A stretch of 64,000 nucleotides of DNA. It comes from Nemophila menziesii. Its lineage: Eukaryota > Streptophyta > Magnoliopsida > Boraginales > Hydrophyllaceae. Of the stretch, positions 1 to 10,800 are shown piece by piece (the first letter of the stretch is position 1; every line of letters starts with the position of its first letter). A program made the position numbers and the translations under genes. Below the pieces are notes generated by a model that was not told the origin of the DNA, made no database searches, and worked only from the letters and a program-made list of their open reading frames with translations. The stretch is from NCBI GenBank assembly GCA_029959085.1, contig JARWIR010000001.1, positions 14,313,730 to 14,377,729 on the forward strand, in the 5' to 3' direction.

Positions 1-2223
1 TTGTTCTAATTCCTAAAGAAGACAATGCATCAAGCGTTAGGAAATTTAGACCCATCTCATGCGTGAACACCACTTATAAAACTTTATCTGGAGTTATTGC
101 TAATAGACTGAAGAAAGTTCTTTGTAGTATTATATCTATAAATTAAGCTGCTCATGTAGGAGGCAGGTATATCAGTGATAATATCCTTGTAGCCCAAGAG
201 TTAGTTCTTGGTTATGAAAAGAAAATGGCTCCTCCAAGTTGCACAATTAACCTTGATGATTAGAAGGCATATGATAGTGTGAATTCTAAATACTCTTTAT
301 AGTTTCAAGTTTCTAGCTAATTTTGTGCAATGTACTGAAATGTGTATGTGCTCTCCTCATTTCTCTGTATGTATTAATGGTGAGGATTGTGGCTACTTTA
401 AAGGAAAGAGAGGTCTCAAACAAGGAGATCCTCCCTCTCCCTATTTATTCGCCATAAGTATGAAGATTTTCTCAGGCCTGTTTGCTCATGTAGCAAAAAA
501 AAGTTCAACTTTCACCCAAAGTGTAGAGAGTTAAGCTTAAATCATATTATATTTGCTTATGACTTAGTAATTTTCATAAAGGCAGAAGTTCAATCAACTA
601 GAGTGGTTAAAAAGGCATTATAGATCTTTACAATAATGACTGGTTTGCACATTAACTTTCAAAAAAGTGAGCTATATTCTAGTGGTGTAGATGATTATAA
701 TCATTGATTTCTGACACACTCAACATCAAGTTGGGACAGTTACAGTAAGATATTTGGGAGTGCCCTTGAACTCTAAAAAGTTGAGTGTTGTAGATGGAAA
801 TATTCTAGTGGAGAAAATTTGCAAAAGTATTAGAGATTGGAGCTCTAAATTATTGCCTTATGCAGGTAGAGTGGAGTTAATAAGAGTTGTGTTAATTAGT
901 AAAATCATTTTTTGGTGCAAAGTATTTTTACTTCCAAAACAGGTCATATACAAGCTCAATCAAAAGATGTCATGCTTTTTCTGGAAAGGTACTCTTGAAG
1001 GTGCTCAAGGAGCAAGAATCTCATGGGATTATACTTGCAACAGTAAAGAAGTTGGGGGTTTGGATACCCCAAACATTGAAAACATTAATAAAGTCTGCTC
1101 ATTATTCACTTTTCAGAGGTTCTATTCTCAAGACCATGTGGAGCAAGTGGGTGAAAATTAACATCATCAAAGGGAAATGTATTTGCAGCCTCAATCCTAA
1201 ACAAAACCATTCATGGGTTTGAAAACAAATCCTTAAAATTTGAGGTACAATGAGTAAATTTATTCACCATGAAATTAACAATGGTAAGAGTAATTTTATT
1301 CTTTGGGACAAGTGGTTACATAAGCAAAGTGTTCAAGATATTCTCTGAGTTGATTTTGATGAATCTAATTCATGCTGCAATAAAACAACAACAGATTGTT
1401 ATGGAAGAGGAAGATGGAGGCTTCCTCCATGTATTGGTAAAATACTACCTCTATTACAATTAGTGTCATTATCTTCCGCAGATGATAATTTCATATGGAG
1501 TGAAAGTCATAAGTCAAGATATCTTTTTCGCAAAACTCTCATTAAAATTACAAAACATAAAGAGGATCTTTATGGAGCAGGATTATGTTGGAAAAGGGTT
1601 GTGTACCAAGATGTTCTTTCATATCTTGGCTCGTAATTCAGAATCGGTTACCCTCAAAAGATAGAATGTTGAATTGGGAGCTTAATGTCAGTCCGGGATG
1701 TTGCTTTTATAATCGTGAAGCTGAGGATTGTGATCACATCTTTATAAAATGCAGCTATTCACAACGTATTCTTATCTGTATCTTAAAGATGTGTGAAATA
1801 AACAGAGTACCGTCTTCTATGGAGAATTTAATTGCAATTTTCTTCAATCCTACCCTAATTCAAAGATGATTATCACCATCAGTGTATGCATCACCTCCTT
1901 CTTGTATTTGGTGTGAAATGAAAGGAACAACAGAGAAAACCAAGGTTTGGAGATAAATGAAGAAAGAAAAGTGAATCAAATTCTGTCTTTTGTTGCGGTT
2001 AAGTTGAGAAGAAGAGTGTTTAAATGTAATAAGGCTATTAAGCTAGTGGATCAAATTTGTAATAAATAGCCTCATAGTTCTTGTAAGTTCAACGTTGACT
2101 GTTTTTACTTGTAATAGGAACATAGCCTATTAATTAGCTTACTAGTGGGCCAAAAGTCATGTAAAAGATATTGGGTAGTGGTGCCTAATTTTAATAAAAT
2201 TTTGATTTGCTGATAAAAAAAAA
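1..2223 (+). pseudogene. Decayed LINE (non-LTR) retrotransposon, 3' part of ORF2 plus tail
   Basis: This is the remains of a LINE ORF2 reverse transcriptase, cut by the window edge at its 5' side. The first bases translate to a LINE RT start (VLIPKE, FRPISC) with in-frame stops. Positions 325-534 hold the RQGDP-type region (here KQGDPPSPYLF). Positions 754-1161 match the RT thumb (YLGVPL, VFLLPKQVIYKLN), and 1585-1869 the zf-RVT zinc-binding end. Stops and frame changes break it at least five times. It resembles the nearly intact LINE-A at 27926-33308 along its length and shares that element's 3' tail (a TTTGATTTG motif just before the A-run at 2215-2223), so both belong to one family. No RNase H domain is seen, as in LINE-A. 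It cannot make a working protein. Confidence 0.88.
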
Positions 2224-3159
2224 TTAGTCATACCAAGTCAATGTAGCCGATTGTATTTAACTTCTCTGAAGCAATCTTTTTGTTATCAATTTTAATTGAA
2301 AGAAATTATGTAACTACGTATACTAAAAATTGTATCTATAATTTTTATTATCTGAGTACTTACTTCTTCGGTTAGTTCTTGAATCTCGTAAATATAAAAA
2401 TCAATTGCGTCGAGCTTCAATTTTGCTGAGTATACCTGAAACTGCAAAAAGTGTTGTTCTTCAACTCTTCAATTTTACGCCGCTTCACCTATCTGTGCTT
2501 CTGGAGACGTCAGATTTTGGCGGCGTCTTGGGAGGTGTCGATGTACCCATCTTCCATGGTCGACATCCCCACCGTAGAAGCCATCCATTGCTGGTGGTGG
2601 TGTCGGTATTATGGCGGCAGCGTCGGGTTCTTCAGAGAGAAGCGACGCTTTTGTTGGACACAAAGAAGAAGTTTGGTATGGATATAAGAGATTGAACTGA
2701 AGATTAACTAAAATTAAAAGAGAGACATAATTGATAGAATTATATTTTTTTAGAAGTTAGCCAAAGTGAGTCATTACGTAACACGTCCCTTGTCTTCTCA
2801 TCCCCTATTTTTATCATTCTATTTCTTAGTGGAATCTTGTTATAATTGTAAATCTTTACTGTCATAGATATTGGATCAGTTTCGTACACGAGGCGTTTCA
2901 TACAATTTACACGACATCTCCCGTTGTTAGTGCGTTTTTTCTTCTTACAAACTTTATGTACTAGTTTTTAATGTGTTAATGGTTTTAATCTTATTATTAG
3001 AAATACATATTTTAAAGTCATTGATTTTATAATTACTTATTATACTACCAAGGCCATAGATATTATAATTTTATCTCTTCAACAAGGCGTTTTTTTCTCA
3101 TTTGTATAAGAAATATGGTATTAGTTTCCGCAAGAGACCAAAAGATCCTGGATCGAATC
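2224..3159. other. Intergenic DNA between LINE fragment and CACTA element
   Basis: No gene can be supported. Positions 2405-2690 are richer in G+C than the surroundings and stay open in more than one frame, but the translations are low-complexity and match no family I know. This patch could be a captured or decayed gene piece. The rest is AT-rich without clear repeats. Confidence 0.5.
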
Positions 3160-3162
3160 TCA
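3160..3162. repeat. Target site duplication TCA, left of CACTA
   Basis: TCA directly precedes the CACTA terminus and recurs at 14272-14274 after the right terminus. Three bases is the duplication length typical of CACTA elements. Confidence 0.9.
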
Positions 3163-3192
3163 CACTACACCGCGTCAAGGGTCTCGCGACTA
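3163..3192 (+). repeat. CACTA left terminal inverted repeat
   Basis: Begins CACTACACCGCG and ends CTCGCGACTA. It pairs with the inverse complement of 14242-14271 at about 21 of 30 positions; the outer six and inner ten bases are identical. Confidence 0.88.
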
Positions 3193-3545
3193 CATGAGTA
3201 GTCGCTAAAAATGAATAAAATAGTCGCTAAAAGTCAGATGAAGGATTTAACGACTACAAGTAGTCGTTAGAAATTAGTCGCGAAAAAGTTGTCGTTAGAA
3301 TGTAATCCTTACGACTACGCGAGTATAAATAGTCGTTATAGACCGTGCTATTATTAACGACTACAAAGTAGTCGCTAGATATCGCTTCCTCTAGCGACTA
3401 CTTTGTAGTAGAGAAAAGCTAACATATCATCGACTACTTTGTAGTCGAGAAATGTTAAGCTTAATAACGACTACTTTGTAGTCGTTAATGCTACAAGGTA
3501 TAGCGACTACACATAGTAGTCAATGTCGACTACTATGTAGTCGCT
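3185..3545. repeat. Left subterminal motif array of the CACTA element
   Basis: Dense direct and inverted copies of GCGACTAC / GTAGTCGC, often paired as short palindromes around AAAGT or TTTGT (for example CGACTACTTTGTAGTCG). In En/Spm elements such arrays are the binding sites of the TnpA protein; that role here is inferred from the family. It lies downstream of the tnpA 3' end. Confidence 0.85.
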
Positions 3546-3832
3546 ACTAGTAATTTTTTGTTTTTAAAAAAAATAAAAAAATATAATTTTCGAATTATTT
3601 TTAATTCCAATTCTGTAATTAAAAATAATTCGAAAATCATATTTTTTTATTTTTTTTAAATTAAAAAATTAATAAATAAAAAAAAAAATTAACAATTCAA
3701 AATAATTAATTAAAATATGTAAATAAACCAAAGTCAAGTCATACACCAAAATAAAATAAAAGTCTTAATACAAACCAAACAAAATTAAACCAAAAGTCTT
3801 AAAATATGATAAATACCAAACATCCACAATAA

Positions 3833-5584
3833 CTAAAATCCTTGCCGTCTATAAATGTCTTCATCATTCCCGAGCTCGACATCATCTTCATCCATATCAA
3901 CATCCATTTCAACATCTTCACCACTACTACTACTACTACTATCATCATCTTCTTCATCTTCATCATCGCTAGGAGGATTGGGGCCCGCATTCATAGGCTG
4001 GAAGGGGGTCTCGCCTTTATCTGCCCTCAACTGATTAACGTACGCGATGGCATCATTCACAACAGCCATCGAAAAAGGTGGAGGCGCGGTGCTAGTAGAT
4101 CCTTCAGGTCGGGGGAATGGGGGAAGACCGCTGGACACTCGGAGCTCGTTAATCGCCGCCATCATCTCCTCGTGCTGCTCGTTCCGGGCTGGAGTAGTAT
4201 TAGCCTTCTTCTTCGATTTTCTCGGACGGCCAATGCCCGGAATAAAGCTCCTCTTCGGTGACCCAACCTCCTTCGCGGTGCTCTTAACGTAATCGTATTG
4301 CTCCTTTTGACTCATTCCTCCCCAATCGGTTGACTCAGATTGACTTTGAGTCACCTTTTCCTTCATCGCGTCCTTAAGCAATTTCTGTTACATAATAAAC
4401 AATATATCAATTAAATTTGACTTTAGATGAAAAAAATAATTATAATAAAGTTATAAAAAAAACTCACATCGGCTTTTTCGTAGCCCACCGACCTCCACTC
4501 TCTGGTCTTCTTGGTTTTCCCCACAACCTCGTAAAAACCACCCATACGCGGAATAGGGATGTCTTGTTGGGTAGCCTCGTCCCTTATCACCAGATTCTCT
4601 CCCGGGATTAATTCTTCTCCCTGTTTCAGAAAAATTAAACATATTCAAAATAAATTTCAAAATAATAGTTAAAAAAGTTACTTAAATAAAAAACCACCTC
4701 GTATAGCATGTCCTGAGTTCGGGAATACCTCCTCGACCCCGCTCCACTCTTATTTTTCTGCTTTTCTCGATTCTTTTGATTTTCTTTCGCTTGATTCTGA
4801 AAAAATATAAAATTCAATTATTAATTAAAACAATTATAATTTTAAATATATACTAAAATTAAAAATCATCAAGATTTCACCTTAGCTTTTCTTGAGCCCC
4901 AATACTCACAGCACTTAGCCCACACCTCATCCGACATCCAATCCGGCTTCAAACCCGTTCTCCAATAATGCTTCTTCACGTAATATTTGTAATCCTTAAA
5001 CCTCATCCTCATTGTATCGTCCAAGTTTCCGTAAATCTCATTCCAGTCTTTCCTCTTTCTCCAAGTCTTTATGTCAAAATATTTCTGGAAAAAAAATACA
5101 ATAATTAAATTCAAATTAGAATAATAAATTAAGTTAAAAAAATATTAAAAATTAAATTTATACCGCTAATCTCTTAATCACGGCGTTTTTGTCCGCGTCT
5201 GGCACTTTTTTCCATCTCGGGTGATAGAGCGGAATCCTCTCTCGAACGGCAATCCCAATCACTTGCGCAACGTGGTGTCCGTACTTGCCTGTCGGACTCC
5301 ACGTGTCGTCTAACACACAAAAGTTGACCGGCAAAGGCCACCCAATAGCTTTTAGTGCCTTCATCGCAGTTTTTAGGGCACCTCCACCCCTTGTTTTCCG
5401 TCTAGGGGGATCTGTTTTAAAATTAAATTAATTAGTAGTGACCTTATTTGTTAAGCAAGTATTGAGTTGAATTTAATTATTTACCAGGTTGGTTTGCACA
5501 ATCGGCTAAGTTTCGGTTCGGATTTTGGTTTGGGTCCCTACCCCCACCGTCCCCTCCGTGCTGTCGAGACATGACATCGGCCAT
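3833..5584 (-). CDS. CACTA tnpA-like protein (Transposase_24, Ptta/En/Spm family), six exons
   Basis: Six minus-strand exons with GT-AG introns join in frame: 5485-5584, 5164-5411, 4881-5084, 4698-4796, 4468-4620 and 3833-4384, giving about 451 aa. The start ATG at 5584 opens MADVMSRQHGG. Exons 2-3 carry the Transposase_24 core (DDTWSPTGKYGHH, RFKDYKYYVKKHYW, CCEYWGSRKAK). Later exons hold a lysine-rich stretch and a GGFYEV motif, and the C-terminus ends in a Ser- and Asp/Glu-rich tail. In the family this protein binds the subterminal repeats and works with TNP2 in transposition and control of the promoter. A leader exon probably lies near 6680-6815, with a GT donor after AACAAAG (minus). No stop or frameshift is seen, so this gene looks intact while its partner TNP2 does not. 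Confidence 0.85.
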
Positions 5585-6827
5585 CTAGCATTTTACAGGT
5601 AAATTAAAATACAGAATAAAAAATAACATAAAAAAAACTAAATTATTACATCACCAAAAATAAAAACATGAAAATAAATTAAATAAATTATTACAATCAA
5701 AAATAAAATAATTCAAATAAATTAAAAATGTAAATAAATCATCCTTAAGCATCCAATATATATAGCACACGTACAATCTGTATTATACAAAAAATAATTA
5801 TATTAGTCATATAATAAATTAATTTATATTTTTTTTGATATTTAAAATTCTATTTTTATATAGTAAACTACACATATTTTTGTAAAATTGCATAACACTT
5901 CCTATATATTTTTAAAAATTGCATAAAAGTCCTTATGCAATTTTTTGTAAAATTGCATAAAAATTCCTATATATTTTTAAAAATTGCATAAAAGTCCATA
6001 TTTATTTTTATAAAATTTCATAAAAGTCCCTATTTAGTTTAAAATGTCATCAAAATCCCTAAAATAATAATTTAAAAATTGCATGAAGGTCCCTAAGTTA
6101 TTTTTAACACAATTTTTAAGCCAAATTCATTCTAACACCTTTTTAACACAATTTTTGCACATTTATAATCTAAAATTTACTAAAAATCATAACAAAAATT
6201 AACAAAATTCCCAAAAAATCAACCCAATTAATTTTCAATCAAAAACAATGAATTACATGTTTAAATTAACAAAAACCAAACCCTATTAACACTAATCATT
6301 CTCGGAATTAACAATCATACACCAAAAATGGAAAAAAATTTAATTAGATTTCACAAACTATTTTTTTAAGGGATTTAACATCAATTTTTCGTTTAAAAAA
6401 TTCATAAAACAATCTAATTACACCCTACTATATTCGGAATTAACAATAACATGTAATCATCAAAGAAAAAAAATCAAAAAAACTTGACATGAAAATTAAA
6501 AATAAAAAATTGGTTGAAATACTAACCTTTTTGGATGAAATTGGAGCTGATTTGGTGTTGAATCCATGCCATATTGATTCCGAATGAAACACAAACAAAA
6601 AAAAATTAATTAGAAATGTAAAAATGGAGGAAAAAACCTTAATCTAAGATTGAAAAGAGAATAGAATGAGATTAAGGGTTGGATTTGTTTACCTTTGTTG
6701 AAGATTTGATGCTAGAATCGCCCCTTGGAGTGGCTGGAAATGGAATGGAAGTAGCTCTCGTTTTTTAGAAATTTTGTAGAAGGAATGAGAGTGAAGAAAT
6801 GAGCTCTCGTTTTAGATATAGGGTTTT
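5585..6827 (-). other. tnpA leader region and first intron
   Basis: AT-rich DNA without a coding region. Positions 5880-6120 repeat variants of 'attgcataaaagtcc' several times. Near 6680-6830 the minus strand reads like a plant 5' leader (TATA-like TATATCTAAAAC, CTTCACTCTC stretch, then a GT donor after AACAAAG at about 6690), so transcription of tnpA probably starts just below the internal motif block. This is inferred from layout. Confidence 0.45.
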
Positions 6828-7126
6828 TTTTCTAGCGACTACTTTATGTAGTCGCTAGAGACAAGAAAGTAGTCGCTAGATAAGAGGTTACTTACACGTG
6901 TCTTGACTTTGACCACGTCAACTAGTCTTTAGCGACTACTTTGTAGTCGCTAGTTGTAAAACTAAAACGCGTGTCCTTTCGTGGGCGGGAAAATGGACCG
7001 CCATCGAGTAATGGAAATTAATTCGACAACTAACGACTACAAAGTAGTCGCTAGTAGCTTGTGGTTATTAGCGACTAGTTCATGAACATGAACTAGTCGC
7101 TAGAGCTACAAAGTAGTCGCTAAATC
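6828..7126. promoter_or_regulatory. Internal block of CACTA terminal motifs, upstream of tnpA leader
   Basis: Nine or so copies of the same GCGACTAC / GTAGTCGC motif seen at the element ends occur here, well inside the element, again as palindromes (AGCGACTACTTTGTAGTCGC). No CACTA terminus lies next to it, so it is not a nested element end by that test. It sits directly upstream of the tnpA leader, just as the right-end array sits upstream of the TNP2 leader. It may therefore be a second TnpA-responsive promoter; that is inference. Confidence 0.6.
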
Positions 7127-7240
7127 CTTTTTTTTTTATAAAATGGAAAAAAATACACTTTCAATTACCCAATAGTTTAATTCACTTCCAAATAATCATT
7201 TAAATTAAATTCAATTCCACAATCTCGATATATTCTATTC

Positions 7241-7855
7241 GAGTGTTTAGAGTCAAAGTTGAGTGTTTGTGGTCAAAGTTGAGTGTTTAGAGTCAAAGTT
7301 GAGTGTTTGTGGTCAAAGTTGAGTGTTTTGAGTCAAAGTTAAGTGTTTTGAGTCAAAGTTAAGTGTTTGTGGATAAAGTTAAGTGTTTCGAGTCAAAGTT
7401 AAGTGTTTTGAGTCAAAGTTGAGTGTTTTGAGTCAAAGTTAAGTGTTTGTGGTCAAAGTTGAGTGTTTGTGGACAAAGTTGAGTGTTTGTGGACAAAGTT
7501 GAGTGTTTTGAGTCAAAGTTAAGTGTTTAGAGTCAAAGTTAAGTGTTTTGAGTCAAAGTTGAGTGTTTAGAGTCAAAGTTAAGTGTTTTGAGTCAAAGTT
7601 GAGTGTTTTGAATCAAAGTTAAGTGTTTGTGGTCAAAGTTGAGTGTTTGTGGTCAAAGTTGAGTGTTTGTGGTCAAAGTTGAGTGTTTTGATTCAAAGTT
7701 GAGTGTTTAGAGTCAAAGTTGGGTGTTTGGAGTCAAAGTTGAGTGTTTGGAGTCAAAGTTGAGTGTTTGGAGTCAAAGTTGAGTGTTTGGAGTCAATTTT
7801 GATTGTTTGTGGTCAAAGTTGAGTGTTTTGAGTCAAAGTTAAGTGTTTGTGGTCA
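7241..7855 (+). repeat. 20-bp minisatellite, about 31 units, inside the CACTA element
   Basis: Units of the form gagtgtttagagtcaaagtt follow one another without a single insertion or deletion. Variation is almost limited to the middle (TAGAG, TGTGG, TTGAG, TGGAG) and one G/A position. On the minus strand most units contain TTTGACT or TTTGACC, the core of a plant W-box. The block separates the 3' end of TNP2 from the internal motif block, and the TNP2 stop codon lies in its last unit. Confidence 0.95.
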
Positions 7856-10800
7856 AATTCACCCCATATATAAAAAGTATAAGTAAATAAAATGTTTTAA
7901 TACAAATAAACCCAAAGAAAAAAAAACTCCTACTCAAATCATATCCACTAACAACTATAGGTTCGTCATCACTATCAACCTCAATGGGTTCTTCCTCATC
8001 CCCGTATTCATCTAAGGTGTCATCTTCAACTTCCTCGTTTTCATCAACAACCATATCAAAATTCAAAGCAACAAAAAAATGAGCAGGGTCAATCTCGATC
8101 TCCTCCGTGGATGCCAAGTTCACCGGATCGGAAATCGTCTCGATGTTCACTAAAGGGATATTGACACTCGTGTCTCCACCAGTGGGCATCGACTCTGCAC
8201 CCCATAACTCAGGACTCCATCCATGTCTATCATTGAGTTCCCATACTACTTTCCAACCTTTTTGTGATTTCCTTAAATTAATCTCGTCTATGTAAAAAAC
8301 TTTTTTTGCTTGAGTAGCTAAGATGTATGGCTCTGATTCCCAAAAAAAATTAGACGTGTTGACAAGAGTTACCCCATGCTCTTCCCTCGGTTTACTCGTG
8401 TCATACCAATTACACTCGAACAGCACTACAGAACATTCATCGTCATATGTGACATCTACAACCTTGACCAATTCACCGTAAAACGGTATTCCATTGTAGA
8501 TGGCGGATACCCCGTAATCTTGTGTCACCCTTGTTTCACCCTTTCCTTTAGTGACCCATTTAACACCATTCACAACACATGAATCGTACTTATAAACTGC
8601 ACCATGAGACTTACTAGCCAATGCAATCATCTCACTTGTAGCGAATGCATCACCTTCTTTTTCCATTTCATAAACCTACAAGCATAAACAATTATAACAA
8701 TGTTTCCTAAAATGGAAAGTTATTTTTGTATTTGAATGGATATATACCTTATGCAGAAACCAGTCTCGGAAATTTTGCCGGTGTTTCCTATCTTTTTCGG
8801 CTTGGGAACCCGATAACGTGGCTTTGTGTTCTCTGCACATTTGAATAAACATTTAATAAATAAATTGAATAAATAAATTGAAAACTTACGTCATCAAATG
8901 TTGGATTTCATCGCAATTAAGTAGGATATACCAATCGATTTGCTCCTTCTCGTTATATTCCAAATTAACATACTCTTTTTTACCTATCGGACTACATTGG
9001 CTCTTAAATATGGACAAATCTTTAGGTTGAGCTTCGATATCGATATATCTACCCGGATCATTAAACTTTGTTTTTTCTTCTTTAAGGTAACGCGATATGA
9101 ATGTCAAAGTCTCCTCTACAACGTATCCCTCGGCAATTGAACCCTCCGGCCTAGCCGGGTTTCGTATGTACTCCTTTAATTTCTTTAGATACCGCTCAAA
9201 CGGGTACATCCAACGCATCTGAACCGGTCCCCCTAACAAAGCCTCGTCGTATAAATGAATGACCAAGTGGATCATTATATCGAAAAACGCGGGAGGTAAA
9301 ATCATCTCCAGTCTACACATAACTACAACCACTTTCTTCTTCTCCTTTTCTAACTTTTTCCTACTCAGGTTTTTATTACACACAACTCTGAACACGTTGG
9401 CTAGCCCGATAATCGCGTCACTTATCGCTTTGTCTTCGAAAAGCCCTGGGAGACTAGCCACGAATAGGTACTGCATCATCACGTGACAGTCGTGAGATTT
9501 CATTCCTATAATCTTGCCTAAGTCACTTTGAACGTTATTTCTCAAACTCGATGCGAATCCATCGGGAAACTTCTGTGCCTTCAGCCAATCAAGAAATACT
9601 TTCCTTTTTTCGATGGTTAACGTATAATTAGCTCGAGGCATTACATTCTTACCATTTCTCTCTTGCAACCACAAATCTGGCCTGATATTAATTTCCTTGA
9701 GATCAATTCTCGCTTTCACGTTGTCCTTGTTAAGTTTTCCATCAAGACCTATTACTGTGCCAAGAAGAGCATCACACACGTTTTTCTTGCAATGCATAAC
9801 ATCAATGTTATGTTTCAACAGGTTTTCGGACCAATAAGGTAAACGATAGAAAATACTCTTTTTCTTCCAATTGAATCGCCGATTAACATCTAGCTTCACG
9901 ATCTTTCCCCCAAAATCCTTGTGTTTCCCGGGAAGCACAATGGGAAGGCCATCTAACTGTGTCTGAATATCGGCAGGTTTATATTTCTTCGGTGGGCGCC
10001 TATCAGTGGATTCCTTGTACAAAACATTTTCGTCTCTAAAACGATGTTTGATAGGTAACCAACGTCTATGGTCGAAGTAAGCAACCCCTTTCTTCACGCT
10101 CAATGACGGAGTAGAATCCATGCATTCAGGACAAGCTTTGTAACCTTGACCCGACCATCCCGAGGTGTATGTCCTAGCGGGAAAATCGTTAGTCGTAGAC
10201 AACAAACAAACCTTCATAGTAAACTCTTCCTTCTTGTGGGCATCATAAGTCATAATCCCCTTACCCCACAACTCGTCCAACTCATCTATAACGAGACGAA
10301 GAAAGACGTCCATGTCCTTGCCGGGTGAACGGGGTCCCGGAATCAACAAACAAAGCTGGAATGTCGTCTCCTTCATACACTCCCACGGTGGTAAGTTGTA
10401 GACGGTCAATATAACCGGCCACATACTGTACGAGTTGTTTTGCATAGAGAATGGGCAAAAGCCATCGATACCCAAACCCAGGAAGACGTTGCGAGGTTCA
10501 CTAGCAAACTCGGGATGTAACTGAACAAATCTCTTCCAACTATCTCCGTCAACCGGATGACGCAACAAATCTGGATCTGTATTCTTCCCTGTTTGGTGCC
10601 AGATCATATTTTCGGCAGTGTGCCTCGAAGCATAAAGTCGCTGCAACCTAGGGGCAATCGGGAAATATCTGAGTTTCTTATGCGCTACTTTCAGACCCTT
10701 CTTCGGGTCCCATCTGGATTCATTACATACTGGACACTTTTCAAGGGAGGCATTCTCCTTGTAAAACAAAGCACAATCGTTCACGCAAACATCGATGGTA

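Noticed and set aside
2405..2695. Protein-coding gene with products on either strand
   Set aside because: No conserved motif, no splice pattern and low-complexity translations in all frames.
7241..7855. CRISPR-like regular repeats
   Set aside because: Units are contiguous 20-mers without spacers, in plant DNA inside a transposon; it is a minisatellite.
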